The translations under genes and the position numbers were made by a program. The notes below the pieces were generated by a model. That model did not search any database, was not told the DNA's origin, and saw only the letters and a program-made list of their open reading frames with translations. Positions 16,922 to 26,619 of a stretch of DNA of 64,000 bases are shown here, piece after piece (within the stretch, counting starts at the first letter, position 1; each line of letters opens with the position of its first letter). This DNA comes from CAZPRY01 sp964589175 (GTDB taxonomy: Bacteria; Fidelibacterota; UBA2242), in assembly GCA_964589175.1 (NCBI GenBank), contig CAZPRY010000005.1:62001-126000 (forward strand). Reading direction: 5' to 3'.

Positions 16922-18406
16922 TTAACGTCTGTAAAAAATACTCAAACCGGCTTGCTGAATATTCTGGTCTCCGTCTTTGGGAGACCAGCAGGCGTACTGC
17001 AATCCCACACCAAGAGTTCCCCACTCGGTCAGCCGGTCGAATCCCAGGTACAGGGCCGCGTTGGAGAACTGTTCCGTATTCCAGTAGAAATAGGGATTCT
17101 GCTGCGCAAATGAGGCCCCGAACTGCAGGTTCAGGATCGGGTTAATGCGGGCTTCCATTTCGACGAAAGCACCCCAGTTCAGGCGGTCCTCTTCATATTC
17201 GAAGGGGATGACATACTCAGCGTAGTTACCGGTAATCTGTTCCATGGAAACACCGGTCTGGAGAGATAACTTTTGTGACCAGGATTTGAAGAAACTGAGG
17301 CCGAAATTGTTGCTCGTGGCGTCTCTCTCGATGATTAAGATATCATAGCTGCCCGAGCGGGCCCAATCTTCCAGCAGCGCCAGTTTATGCGAAAGCTGCA
17401 ATCCGTAACTCTTGCCCTGCGGATAGAAGGACAGGGCCGAATGGATGCCGTTGGTATTTCGAACCCAGTAACCGCGATCCTGGGGGGTCGTTGTACTGCC
17501 GACTTCCACGGTCGATTCCCGTCCGGAAGCCAGGAAGGCGATCTGCAGGTCGAGACCCGGCGTAAAAAGATCCTTCTTCTCCAGCTGGGCGCTGGCCGAA
17601 TAGCGATTCGTATAATCCGTTTTATTGTTGGAACTGCGCGGATTTTCGGTACGAAACACATGATACCCGAAGAAGGTTTTCACGATGGCATCCTGCAGTT
17701 CTTTGACGGCTTCATACTTGCTCTGCACACTGCCGTATTCGCCGTAAAGTCCGACGACGGTTTTGTGATCTTCCGTATAATAGGCAAGCCCTGTTCTGAG
17801 GGACGCGTCACGAACGATGGTCTCGCAGCGGGTATAAACGTCCTTGAGTCCGCGTTCGATTTTATAATCCGTCTCGATACCGAATCCGAGGTGCTTGCCC
17901 AGCTGCCGGTCGTACAGAAACCAGAGTTGCGGCCCTTCGTATTTCGTATCGCCGCGGGTGGTATCCGTGAAGGCGAAGTAGTGCTCGTAAAAATCCTTTT
18001 CGAGCGAGCGCGCCATGCCGGTCTTGTTATCGCGCTGATAAGCGACGGACGCGGCAAAAGAGGCTTTCGAATTCAGAACGTAGTAATTCTTGAACAGGAA
18101 ATCATAATTCTGTTCCGATTTGGGATCGTATTCACGCCGGAATTCGTTGAGTTTATCGTTGGCGGATATGCTGTAGTAACTGAAATTCTCGGTAAAAGAC
18201 AAATGGTATAAGGCGGGATTCAGGCTAAACAGGTAGCTGTTCGCCGGTTTTCCGAATTCCTGGTCGAGGTTCAGAAAAGAGAAACTATGCGTCTCCTGCG
18301 CCCATGATTTCCCGCCCAGGAATATAAGCGATGAACACGCGATGATCGCGAAGAATTGCTGCATAGCTTTACCCGCTTTGGGGGATTGTTGAATGGCTTT
18401 ATTCAT
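16922..18406 (-). CDS. Outer-membrane beta-barrel of module B
   Basis: 494 residues when started at the ATG at 18406-18404. The frame is open further upstream, but that part overlaps the DUF4876 gene and shows no signal. This start gives a signal peptide (hydrophobic core FFAIIACSSLIFLGG, cleavage near KSWAQ) and an 8-bp overlap with the preceding stop. The rest is a series of amphipathic, aromatic-rich strands typical of an outer-membrane barrel, ending IQQAGLSIFYRR. Position, length and style match the module-A barrel at 9411-10970, although direct similarity is weak by eye apart from an NPA motif near the mature N-terminus. Confidence 0.75.
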   Translation of the reverse strand: MNKAIQQSPKAGKAMQQFFAIIACSSLIFLGGKSWAQETHSFSFLNLDQEFGKPANSYLFSLNPALYHLSFTENFSYYSISANDKLNEFRREYDPKSEQNYDFLFKNYYVLNSKASFAASVAYQRDNKTGMARSLEKDFYEHYFAFTDTTRGDTKYEGPQLWFLYDRQLGKHLGFGIETDYKIERGLKDVYTRCETIVRDASLRTGLAYYTEDHKTVVGLYGEYGSVQSKYEAVKELQDAIVKTFFGYHVFRTENPRSSNNKTDYTNRYSASAQLEKKDLFTPGLDLQIAFLASGRESTVEVGSTTTPQDRGYWVRNTNGIHSALSFYPQGKSYGLQLSHKLALLEDWARSGSYDILIIERDATSNNFGLSFFKSWSQKLSLQTGVSMEQITGNYAEYVIPFEYEEDRLNWGAFVEMEARINPILNLQFGASFAQQNPYFYWNTEQFSNAALYLGFDRLTEWGTLGVGLQYACWSPKDGDQNIQQAGLSIFYRR

Positions 18407-19475
18407 GTTGATATCCCGGTGTTGGATAAGAGATAATCTCGAAATCCAGGGTTGAATTGTTGGTGTCGAATCCGGGGGCGATCCGCTCCAGCGAGTTCGA
18501 GCTGTATTTGGACTGACCGACGCCGCCGAATCCTCTGTCCAGGCTGGATTCGATTTCCTTGATATGGGTTGCGCTGGAGCTGTACTCCACGCAATCAACC
18601 ACGCTGTTGATGTCAACGCCGTCGAGATAGTTGAGGTCACTGCCGTCTGCCAGGATAATCACGTCGCCGGTCAAGCCGCACAAGAAGTCAAGGTGGTTGC
18701 CGACTTTAAGGTTTTCCAGGTTGGGGACATCGGGATTGTCCCAATCGCCGTAATCGGCGCTGTTGCGGAATTCAAAGTCGGCACCGGTGAGATCGACGCT
18801 GGCAGGGATGACCTGAGTATGATCGTAAGCATCGAGAGCTACGACAATGAATTGACCCGGCGCCACGGGATATTCCCGGCCTCCCAGCGGTTCACCGGGA
18901 AATTGAAAGATATAAGTAACATTTGCCAGGTAAGTACCCATGCGGCACATGATCATACCGTCCAGAAAGAGCGTATCATTCGAGGAGTTATATAATTCGA
19001 AATATAGATCGTAAAAATAAAAAAAGTTATTCGGGGGACCGGCCGTGTAGAGTTCGTTGATTTTAAGACCCGGCTGGGTTCCCGAAGCGATCGTCCGGAT
19101 CGTATCGACGATACTTCCGTCTTCATCCGGTGCGATGATTTTGGTGCCGAATACCTGGAGCGTGTCGTACTTAGATGGATCGATAGGAGACGGGAGCACG
19201 ACTTCTGATTTTACGTTGACCTGAAACGAGGCCCAGGGAAGCCCTACAAACACGACCATACCGTCTAAATCGGTCGAATCCTCATAACTGCTGATGCCGT
19301 AGTCGTCGGTGCGCAGGCGGACGGCCACATTGGGTATGGACTGATCTTCGAAAACGACGAAGAGCGTGGCGCTCATCGAACTGTCGAGTTCGGTCGGTTT
19401 CGATTGGAAACAGGAGTTCTGCAGGCACAGAATACCTAGCAGAGAAAGCCATAAAATTTGTTTTTTACTTACCAT
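18399..19475 (-). CDS. DUF4876-like lipoprotein of module B
   Basis: 358 residues. The N-terminus ends LCLQNSCF, with a possible lipobox cysteine near residue 23. A beta domain (about 35-125) is followed by the same lamin-tail-like arrangement as at 10967-12130: LKINELYTAG, LYFELYNSSNDTLFLDGMI, PVAPGQFIVVALDAYDH and LTGADFEF. It overlaps the receptor stop by 7 bp and the barrel start by 8 bp, so all three are coupled. Sequence and order show that modules A and B are paralogous. A surface binding role is likely but not shown. Confidence 0.8.
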   Translation of the reverse strand: MVSKKQILWLSLLGILCLQNSCFQSKPTELDSSMSATLFVVFEDQSIPNVAVRLRTDDYGISSYEDSTDLDGMVVFVGLPWASFQVNVKSEVVLPSPIDPSKYDTLQVFGTKIIAPDEDGSIVDTIRTIASGTQPGLKINELYTAGPPNNFFYFYDLYFELYNSSNDTLFLDGMIMCRMGTYLANVTYIFQFPGEPLGGREYPVAPGQFIVVALDAYDHTQVIPASVDLTGADFEFRNSADYGDWDNPDVPNLENLKVGNHLDFLCGLTGDVIILADGSDLNYLDGVDINSVVDCVEYSSSATHIKEIESSLDRGFGGVGQSKYSSNSLERIAPGFDTNNSTLDFEIISYPTPGYQHE

Positions 19476-22027
19476 TGGGTACTCACCTCCAGACCGTAGT
19501 AGATCGGCGGGTTTTGTTCAGACCAGCTGGCGCCCTGAATAAAGGGATTCTTCCATAACGCCCGGTCATCGAACAGATTGTTGATGTAGAGCGACAATTC
19601 CGTATTCCGGGCGATGGACTTGGTGATGCGCAGGTTGATCAGCATCCGGCCGCCGCGTTTATCGAGTTCTTTTTCGTACCATTCCGTCATGGTCTGGTAG
19701 AATAATTTCGGTTCGTCAAAGCCTTCCACTACTTTGTATTTCGAATTGCTATGGTAGACTTCTTTATGGTTCTCCAGCGGGATCTGCTGGATCTCCAGGG
19801 TGATCCAGGCTCCCAGGCGCTGGTTAATATAATTCAATTGGTAATCGATAATCACCTTTTCGTACCAATTGGAAGACGGTTGGTACCAGATGTTCTCCCA
19901 GGTTGTATCGGGGCTGCTGTCAAAAGCCAGCCCTCTGCGGCCGCTTTCGCTGAACCGATAGGTAACATTCATGCGGTACTGAAAATGACTGAAACGTTTC
20001 GTCCTCAGGGTAAATTCCACTCCGCTCGAATTCTGCCAGCCGCGGTTATCTTTGATGGAATAGGTGTTTGATGTAATCGTATCGGGATTGACGCTGTAGC
20101 CAAACGGGTAGGAAATCCCGACCGGCCGGTCTTTGGAAGTCGAATAGTAGCCGGTCAGGGAGAAGCCGATAACGTCCATCGGTTTGTAATCGAAGGACAG
20201 TTCGTATTTGTTGCTGGTGTAGGTCTGGAGTTCCGGATTGTACTGCGCCATGGGTTCCTCGATCAGCACGTTGTCTACCAGGTATTTGACAATTTTAGGC
20301 GTATCGAACATATACCCGAGGGAGACCGCCTTGGCGCTTTTACCGGCGCCGACACGAACCCGGAATTTTTCGCTGAAGAAATATTGCAGGTTCATACGAG
20401 GCGAAAAAAACTCGCCGTGATCGGTATCCAGGAGATAACCTTTGCTTGAGCCGGGACCGGTCGGATTGAAGGCGTCGTAGCGGAGTCCGAAAATCAGGTT
20501 GTATTTTTTACCCAGAAAGTGGCCTTTCAGATCGTCTTCGGCGTAGAGGCTGAACTGGGTCATTTCCGGGAAATCGTCAAAAGCGTAGGACTGTTCCGAA
20601 GAGTGAACACCATAGTAATTCCAGACGGGGTCGATGATCAAACCATCACCTTTATTTTTCTGGTAATCGAAGTCGATTCCGGTTAAGATCTCGTGGGTGG
20701 TATTGTGCAGGCGGATAACTTTATTGCGTTTTACCCGCGCGTTGAAATCCCACTCGTCGCCGATCTCCTTATATTTGCCGAAATATCCGGGGTATAGTGA
20801 ATCGTTGTAAAAAAGCTGTTCGGCCACCCATTTTTGCTTGTAAGCGTTCTTTCGATTGAGGTTGAATCCAATAAAACCGGTGATGATGTCATCTTTATCC
20901 CGGGCATAATCGAGATTCAAATTCGCGGTTGCGAGATAACCATTGTTGGTGCTGCTCATCTTGGTGACATCGGTGGGTCTTTCGTTGTCGATCATTTTGG
21001 TGAAACTTCCGCGCAGTTCCGTGTTGAGTTTGTTGTCGAGGAAATCGCGGGCATAGGTGGCGTTGGCGTGCAGGCGGTGATACTCATCGCCGTCTTTGCG
21101 CAGGTCGCGTTCGCTGTAGCCGTAATTCAAATGGTAATCCAGCAGTGATTTTTTAAAGCGAAAACCGTGACTGAAGCTGGCGGTCTTGGTATCGGGATTA
21201 ATTTTGGCTTTCAGCTTCGGGCTGACAATGCCGGTCTTGGTTTCGACTTTAATGATACCATTCGAGAAGTTACCGTATTCGACCGAGGGAATGCCGGTGA
21301 TGACTTCGATCGATTTGATGTTATCGGCCGGGATAGTGCGCAGATCGATGCCCGATTCACCCGAGCTGCTGTAAACCTTCGTCGTCATGTTAGCTTCGTT
21401 GGCGAGACGGTTGCCATCGATTATTATTACGCTGCCAAATGTCTCCAAAGCATCGGGTGTGTTGCCGCCCAAGGAGATAGTGCGCAAGCCGACTTTGGTC
21501 GCCTCTGCGAGACCCGGATTCTGGGATTTTTCGATGCCGGGTACGAGAGCCAGCACGTCACCCAGGTTGGTGGCCTGCATGTGTTCGATTTCGCCGGACT
21601 CGATTCTGCGAACGGTGATCGGTTCCTCGGGAATCAGTTCCCGCTGCTCGGAACAGACCTCGATGCCGCCCAGCATGAAACAGTAATCGTCGGACGACTT
21701 GCCTTCCTGACGGAGCAGTTTAATCGTAATCGAATAATTGCGATCACCCTCTACTTTGAGGTCGAACAGGACATTCTTGAAGTAGCCGGTCTTGCCCGCC
21801 TCGATATTGTAGACACCGCTGCGCACATCGCTGAGGATGAAACGGCCGTCCTTCTCGGAGGTGGTTGTCACCCCGAAATTTTCGTCACCCGGTTTCTGCA
21901 GGATGATCAGAGCGCCTTCGATAACGATCTTCTGCATCTGATCCTGCACGGCGCCAGTGATGGTGGCGGCGGACCCGATGGAGATCCCCAGAATAATGAG
22001 GGATGCAATCAGGATAATTCTTTTCAT
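19469..22027 (-). CDS. TonB-dependent receptor of module B
   Basis: 852 residues. Signal peptide at about 1-20. A carboxypeptidase-like domain (about 22-110) precedes the plug, with RIESGEIEHMQATNLGDVLALVPG and SIEVITGIPSVEYGNFSNGIIKVETK. The barrel extends to the terminal strand (YYGLEVSTQW). It lies 51 bp after the M16 peptidase and overlaps the DUF4876 gene. Compared with receptor A it carries an unusual MLGGIEVCSEQREL stretch (one cysteine) in the linker before the plug. The ligand is unknown; the ferredoxin and metal-domain-like protein in the same run of genes favours a metal or metal complex. Confidence 0.92.
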   Translation of the reverse strand: MKRIILIASLIILGISIGSAATITGAVQDQMQKIVIEGALIILQKPGDENFGVTTTSEKDGRFILSDVRSGVYNIEAGKTGYFKNVLFDLKVEGDRNYSITIKLLRQEGKSSDDYCFMLGGIEVCSEQRELIPEEPITVRRIESGEIEHMQATNLGDVLALVPGIEKSQNPGLAEATKVGLRTISLGGNTPDALETFGSVIIIDGNRLANEANMTTKVYSSSGESGIDLRTIPADNIKSIEVITGIPSVEYGNFSNGIIKVETKTGIVSPKLKAKINPDTKTASFSHGFRFKKSLLDYHLNYGYSERDLRKDGDEYHRLHANATYARDFLDNKLNTELRGSFTKMIDNERPTDVTKMSSTNNGYLATANLNLDYARDKDDIITGFIGFNLNRKNAYKQKWVAEQLFYNDSLYPGYFGKYKEIGDEWDFNARVKRNKVIRLHNTTHEILTGIDFDYQKNKGDGLIIDPVWNYYGVHSSEQSYAFDDFPEMTQFSLYAEDDLKGHFLGKKYNLIFGLRYDAFNPTGPGSSKGYLLDTDHGEFFSPRMNLQYFFSEKFRVRVGAGKSAKAVSLGYMFDTPKIVKYLVDNVLIEEPMAQYNPELQTYTSNKYELSFDYKPMDVIGFSLTGYYSTSKDRPVGISYPFGYSVNPDTITSNTYSIKDNRGWQNSSGVEFTLRTKRFSHFQYRMNVTYRFSESGRRGLAFDSSPDTTWENIWYQPSSNWYEKVIIDYQLNYINQRLGAWITLEIQQIPLENHKEVYHSNSKYKVVEGFDEPKLFYQTMTEWYEKELDKRGGRMLINLRITKSIARNTELSLYINNLFDDRALWKNPFIQGASWSEQNPPIYYGLEVSTQW

Positions 22028-22078
22028 GGAATGACATCCTTATCTATATAAACTTGGCTGAATTTCCGGAGGCGGTGC

Positions 22079-24892
22079 TCATTTGAATTCATCCAGCGCG
22101 TCCGGCGCCAGATCGCCGGAGACCGCGATAACGTAATTCTGCGTATCCAGGAGCTTCCGGGCGACACGCTGTAAATCTTCCCGGGTGACGGCCATGATTT
22201 GGGCTTTGCGCTGGTCGAAGGTATCGAGCGGCTGATCCGCGGCCAGCATTTCAAACACCTGGCTGCCGACATCATCGGCGCTGCGCACGTAGAGCGGCAA
22301 CAGGCCGATTTTGCGCGCCTTAGCTTTGTTCAGTTCTTCATCCGTAACAAGTTCGTTCTGGATGAGTTCGATCTCCTTGAACATGCCGCGAATCATCTTG
22401 ACCGCGTTGGCTTTATCCGTGTTGGTGCGGATGTTCCAGTAACCGCCGTGGGCGCGAATCCAGAGATTGCTTTTAATGCCGTAGCTGAGGCCCTGCTGGT
22501 CGCGTAGTTTGACGCCCATGCGTGAAGTCAGCGAACTGCCGCAGAGGATGTTTTCGAGCAATTCAAGGGGAATCAGGTCGGGATCGTTTTCGCAGATACC
22601 GCCCGGCTGGGTGTTGAAGCCGATATCGATGCGGCACTGTTTGTATTCGGGATTGCTGTAAACGATCACGGTTTTGCCTTCGACGGGTGGAATCGCGCTG
22701 AAATCCAGATATTCGGAGCCGGAGGGATGCTGCCAGCTGCCCAGCGTGGCGTCCAGTTTGGTTTTAAGCCACTCCTTGTCGAAATCGCCAACGACGATCA
22801 GTTTCATCTTATCGGGACTGTAGTATTTTTCATAGAAGGCCACGAGGTCGTCGCGGGTCAGGTTCTGCAGCACTTCGACCTCCCCGGAATGCGAGACGGA
22901 ATACTGATGCCCGGCGAAGACCGTATTGAACATATCGTAAAAGGCTTTCATCGTGTCCGTTTTCTTGAAATTCCTGGCTTTGGTCACCATGATCGGGCGG
23001 ATCTTTTCGAGCTGGTCATCGGCGAATGAGGGTTCGGCCAGGGTCTCGTAGGCGCAGTTGAGCATCTTGTCGATGTCCTGCTTGAGGCAGTAGCCCTGAA
23101 AAGAGACGCGATCCCAGGATTGCGACACGCCGAACTGGTAAGGAGTAAACGATTTTTCCTCGACGATGTCGTTAAACTCGTGTTTGAGAGTGCCGCGGTG
23201 CAGCATATTGTTGGTCATCTGCCGGAGGCCGGGGCGTTCCCAGTTTTCGGGAAGTCGGCCCGTTTTGAAAAAACCCATCAGGTAGATAGTCGGGAAATCA
23301 TGGCTCTCGATCAGGTAGACCGGCACGTTGTTCTTTAAAACCAGCGAATCGATCTGGGGGGCGATCGGATTGGGCGGCAGGATATCTTTGAGCGAGGGCT
23401 TATAGAGTTCGCGCACATCTTCTTTGACGAACAGTTTTTTGAGCCAGCTGCGCTGAGCCTTGACGGCCATTAGCTCTTCCACATCGAGCGTATCCAGTTC
23501 GGCGGATTCGCCCGGCTCGGATTCCGCGACCTCCGCTTCTGCAGCCGTTGTTATCGTCTGAGCGGAATCGCGTTCCGCCGGACGGGAATAGCACACGACC
23601 AGGTTTTCGGGTCTGAGGTACTGCTTCACGACCCGCATGATGTCGTCTTTGCCGACGGCGAGAATCATTTCGCTCCATTTGTTGATGTATCGCCAGCCGA
23701 TGTAATTGTCGTAGGTGCCCAGCGTACCGCCGATCGAACTGGCATACTGGCCCTCGGTCAGATCAGCAAATACCAGTTTGTTCTTGATTTTCTGGAGATC
23801 GTAGTCCGATACGGGGTAGTCGGCGATGCTGTCGATTTCTTCCCAAATGCATTTTTCAACAGCGGCCATTTCCACATCATCAAGCAGCGAGGCCGAGATG
23901 CTGAAGTTTGTGGGGTCCTTAGAGAAACGCAGGCCGCCGCCTACGCTTTGGCAGAGTTTCTCATCGCGCACCAGCCTTTTATTCAGGCGGGAAGTGGAGC
24001 TCTTCGAGGCCAGAATCGAACCGGTCACGCTTAGGGCGGCGCCATCCGCGGTGAAGCGTTCCGGCGCGGCGAAGTACATCTGGAGCGAGGGCGAGGTGAT
24101 ATCCGAATGCGAGAACTCCAGGATTTTTTTGCCGTTTTGGGCGACGCGATAGAATTTCTTGTCCTTCAGTTCCGGTCCGCGCGGAATTTTGCCGAAATAT
24201 TTATTGACGGTTTTCAGGATTTCGTCGGTATTGAAATCCCCAACCAGCACGAGGGTCGCATTGTTGGGAGTATAGTATTTTTGGTAGTAGGCATAGGCCT
24301 GGTCACGATCGATCTGTTCCAGGTCTTCCATCCAGCCGATCACGGGATTGCGGTAGGGATGCGCCTTGTACAACAGCGTATTGAGTTCCTCGCGGCGGAG
24401 TCCCTGGGCGCTGTTGTCGGTGCGCTGTTTGCGCTCTTCCATAATCACATTGATCTCGGAACCGAATTCCTTCGGGTCGAATTTGCACTTGTGCATGCGT
24501 TCGGACTCGATATCGAAAGCCAGTCCGATCTTGTTCTTGGGGAGCAGCTCATAGTACACCGTGATATCATCCGACGTGAAGGCGTTGAATACGCCGCCGT
24601 TGGCCGAAATCAGCTCCGAAATGGTGCCTTTGGGAAAGCGTTTAGTACCTTTGAACATCATGTGTTCGACGATGTGCGAAATGCCGGTTTGGCCATATTC
24701 CTCGTATTTCGAACCGACATTATAGGTAAGACGGGAATATATCACAGGAGCATTGTGAATTTCGTAGGTGATCACTTTCAGACCGTTGCCGAGCCAGCTT
24801 TCATGGACTTTGGACTCGTCAATCGGGAAAGCGAAGTTGAAAAAAACGATGAGTAAACAGGATAAAGTAAAAAGACGCCTGGTCAATTTCAT
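22079..24892 (-). CDS. Secreted M16 zinc peptidase (pitrilysin/insulinase family), two-domain fusion
   Basis: 937 residues with a signal peptide at about 1-22. The N-terminal half has the inverted zinc site HIVEH (H73, E76, H77) and a downstream VIMEERKQR helix carrying the third ligand. The C-terminal half repeats the M16 fold without a zinc site, and an R/Y-type element (LSYGIKS) is visible. Such pairs form a clamshell that degrades peptides; this is a full-length single-chain form. An acidic, low-complexity linker (about 440-475, rich in E and A) joins the halves. It is the first gene of the module-B run, so a periplasmic or surface peptidase acts beside the TonB receptor, just as the clan-CD peptidase follows module A. 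Confidence 0.9.
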   Translation of the reverse strand: MKLTRRLFTLSCLLIVFFNFAFPIDESKVHESWLGNGLKVITYEIHNAPVIYSRLTYNVGSKYEEYGQTGISHIVEHMMFKGTKRFPKGTISELISANGGVFNAFTSDDITVYYELLPKNKIGLAFDIESERMHKCKFDPKEFGSEINVIMEERKQRTDNSAQGLRREELNTLLYKAHPYRNPVIGWMEDLEQIDRDQAYAYYQKYYTPNNATLVLVGDFNTDEILKTVNKYFGKIPRGPELKDKKFYRVAQNGKKILEFSHSDITSPSLQMYFAAPERFTADGAALSVTGSILASKSSTSRLNKRLVRDEKLCQSVGGGLRFSKDPTNFSISASLLDDVEMAAVEKCIWEEIDSIADYPVSDYDLQKIKNKLVFADLTEGQYASSIGGTLGTYDNYIGWRYINKWSEMILAVGKDDIMRVVKQYLRPENLVVCYSRPAERDSAQTITTAAEAEVAESEPGESAELDTLDVEELMAVKAQRSWLKKLFVKEDVRELYKPSLKDILPPNPIAPQIDSLVLKNNVPVYLIESHDFPTIYLMGFFKTGRLPENWERPGLRQMTNNMLHRGTLKHEFNDIVEEKSFTPYQFGVSQSWDRVSFQGYCLKQDIDKMLNCAYETLAEPSFADDQLEKIRPIMVTKARNFKKTDTMKAFYDMFNTVFAGHQYSVSHSGEVEVLQNLTRDDLVAFYEKYYSPDKMKLIVVGDFDKEWLKTKLDATLGSWQHPSGSEYLDFSAIPPVEGKTVIVYSNPEYKQCRIDIGFNTQPGGICENDPDLIPLELLENILCGSSLTSRMGVKLRDQQGLSYGIKSNLWIRAHGGYWNIRTNTDKANAVKMIRGMFKEIELIQNELVTDEELNKAKARKIGLLPLYVRSADDVGSQVFEMLAADQPLDTFDQRKAQIMAVTREDLQRVARKLLDTQNYVIAVSGDLAPDALDEFK

Positions 24893-25053
24893 GTCGGAAA
24901 TTCCTCTGAAAAAATATTTATCAATTAATAAAACACACCCCGCGGAATATAAAAATGAATTGTAATGTAATCAAGATATTACTATTTTCACGCCTTGTCA
25001 GCGACAAGCGCTTGGGTTTAAAACAGAACGTGAATTAGAATGAAGGTTGAAAC

Positions 25054-25941
25054 GTGGAAAATGTAATCGAATGCATTAATCTGACACATAAGTACGGTAA
25101 CAAACTTGTGTATGAGAATATGAATTTTACGGTGCAGAAAGGCAGGATTTTCGGTCTGCTCGGTAAAAACGGGATGGGTAAGACCACCTCGATCAATATC
25201 CTGATGGGATTTCTGCGGCCGACGTCCGGACGCTGCATGATCCTGGGAGATGAATCGCATAAACTTACGCCCCGGGTTCGGGCGCGCATCGGTCTTCTGC
25301 ACGAAGGTCACGTTACCTATGATTTCATGAACGTGACCCAGATTGAGAAATTCTACTCGCGTTTCTTCCCGAACTGGAAGAAGGAGTTTTACTACGACCT
25401 TGTGGACCGGATGCATGTTCCGCACCAGCAGGTGATTTCGCATATGTCCTGCGGCCAGCGTTCCCAGGTGGCGCTCGGCCTGATCCTGGCGCAGAACCCG
25501 GAGCTGATGATTCTGGATGATTACTCGATGGGGCTGGACGCCGGCTACCGAATGCTCTTCATGGATTTTCTCACCGATTATGTGCGGGCCTACAACAAGA
25601 CCGTTTTCATGACGTCGCATATCATTCAGGATATGGAGAAAGTCATCGATGACGCGATCATCATGGGCTATCAGAAATTGCTCCTGCAGGCGCCGTTGAA
25701 AGAGTTCATGCGCACCTTCCATCGCTACATTTTCGAGACGCCCTATCCGGAAAAGATTACGTTTCAGGAAGAGGGGGTCAAAAACACCGAAGTTATTCGT
25801 AATCACATGACCGTCTACACCTTTTGCGAGCGCGCGGAGCTGGAGAATATTCTGTCCGCGAAGGGCGTCGAATACAAGGATCTCGCTGAAGAGTCCATGA
25901 CTTTGGAAGAAGCATTCATTGGTTTAACCGGAAAATATTAG
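25054..25941 (+). CDS. ABC transporter ATP-binding protein
   Basis: 295 residues, GTG start. Walker A is GKNGMGKTTS (37-46), the signature is MSCGQ (131-135) and Walker B is LMILDD (151-156), followed by YSMGLD. The residue after the Walker B aspartate is D instead of the usual catalytic E, and the signature begins M instead of L. These changes may lower ATPase turnover. The C-terminal 80 residues form an accessory domain. Order and size fit the ABC-2 type exporter ATPases. The next gene, a membrane protein, follows after 9 bp, and the gene is divergent from the M16 peptidase across 161 bp. Confidence 0.92.
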   Translation: MENVIECINLTHKYGNKLVYENMNFTVQKGRIFGLLGKNGMGKTTSINILMGFLRPTSGRCMILGDESHKLTPRVRARIGLLHEGHVTYDFMNVTQIEKFYSRFFPNWKKEFYYDLVDRMHVPHQQVISHMSCGQRSQVALGLILAQNPELMILDDYSMGLDAGYRMLFMDFLTDYVRAYNKTVFMTSHIIQDMEKVIDDAIIMGYQKLLLQAPLKEFMRTFHRYIFETPYPEKITFQEEGVKNTEVIRNHMTVYTFCERAELENILSAKGVEYKDLAEESMTLEEAFIGLTGKY

Positions 25942-25950
25942 AAGGACAGT

Positions 25951-26619
25951 ATGATCAAAGCAATATTTTATAAGGAATGGCTGAAAATCCGCTGGGCGTT
26001 CATCGCTCTGGTACTGGCCTCGATTTTTGCGATTATCTACATCTGTCTGGATGTGCGCCAGAGTTTCGAAATGAGCGGAGCGCTGCGCAACTGGTTGCAG
26101 GTCGTTTTGCGCAAGAATATGTACTATTCGGCATTCAGGTATATTCCGGCCGTCTCCGGTATCGTGATCGGGATCTTTCAATTTGTACCTGAAGTCTCCA
26201 AGAAGCGTTTGAGGCTGGCTTTTCATCTGCCGGTGGACGAACGCAAATCGCTTTTCCTGATGGAACTGGTCGGCATCACTGCCAACCTCATCGTTTACCT
26301 TTTATTGGCGATCGGCCTGCTCGGATTCAGCCGCATGTACTTTCCGGCTGAGATCGTAAACAGCACCTTCATTACGATCCTGCCCTGGATTCTGGCCGGT
26401 TTTGTCGGTTATATGGCAACAGCCATGATTGCCCTGGAACCGTCTTTACTGCTGCGCATCGTCTATGCAGTCGTTTCTTACGGTTTCATGCAACTCCTGT
26501 ATGCCGGGACATTTCTGAATCAATTTCAACATTCCATCGGGAAATACGGAATTGTAACGGCGATTTACCTGTTGACCGTTTTGTTTCCGGGATACCGTTT
26601 TCGAAGAGGGGCCAAATAA
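25951..26619 (+). CDS. ABC-2-type membrane permease subunit
   Basis: 222 residues with about six hydrophobic segments (WAFIALVLASIFAIIYI; ISGIVIGIF-like; LIVYLLLAIGLLGF; ILPWILAGFVGYMATAMIAL; YAVVSYGFMQLLYA; GIVTAIYLLTVLFPG). It starts after AGAAGGACAGT, a good ribosome-binding site, and its stop overlaps the next start (TAATG). It should form the membrane pore for the ATPase upstream. The family is not recognised beyond the ABC-2 class, and the substrate is unknown. Confidence 0.8.
   Translation: MIKAIFYKEWLKIRWAFIALVLASIFAIIYICLDVRQSFEMSGALRNWLQVVLRKNMYYSAFRYIPAVSGIVIGIFQFVPEVSKKRLRLAFHLPVDERKSLFLMELVGITANLIVYLLLAIGLLGFSRMYFPAEIVNSTFITILPWILAGFVGYMATAMIALEPSLLLRIVYAVVSYGFMQLLYAGTFLNQFQHSIGKYGIVTAIYLLTVLFPGYRFRRGAK

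Noticed and set aside
24994..25008. CTTGTC-AGC-GACAAG hairpin between the M16 and ABC genes as a regulatory element
   Set aside because: Short stem in a divergent promoter region; no match to a riboswitch or operator that I know.
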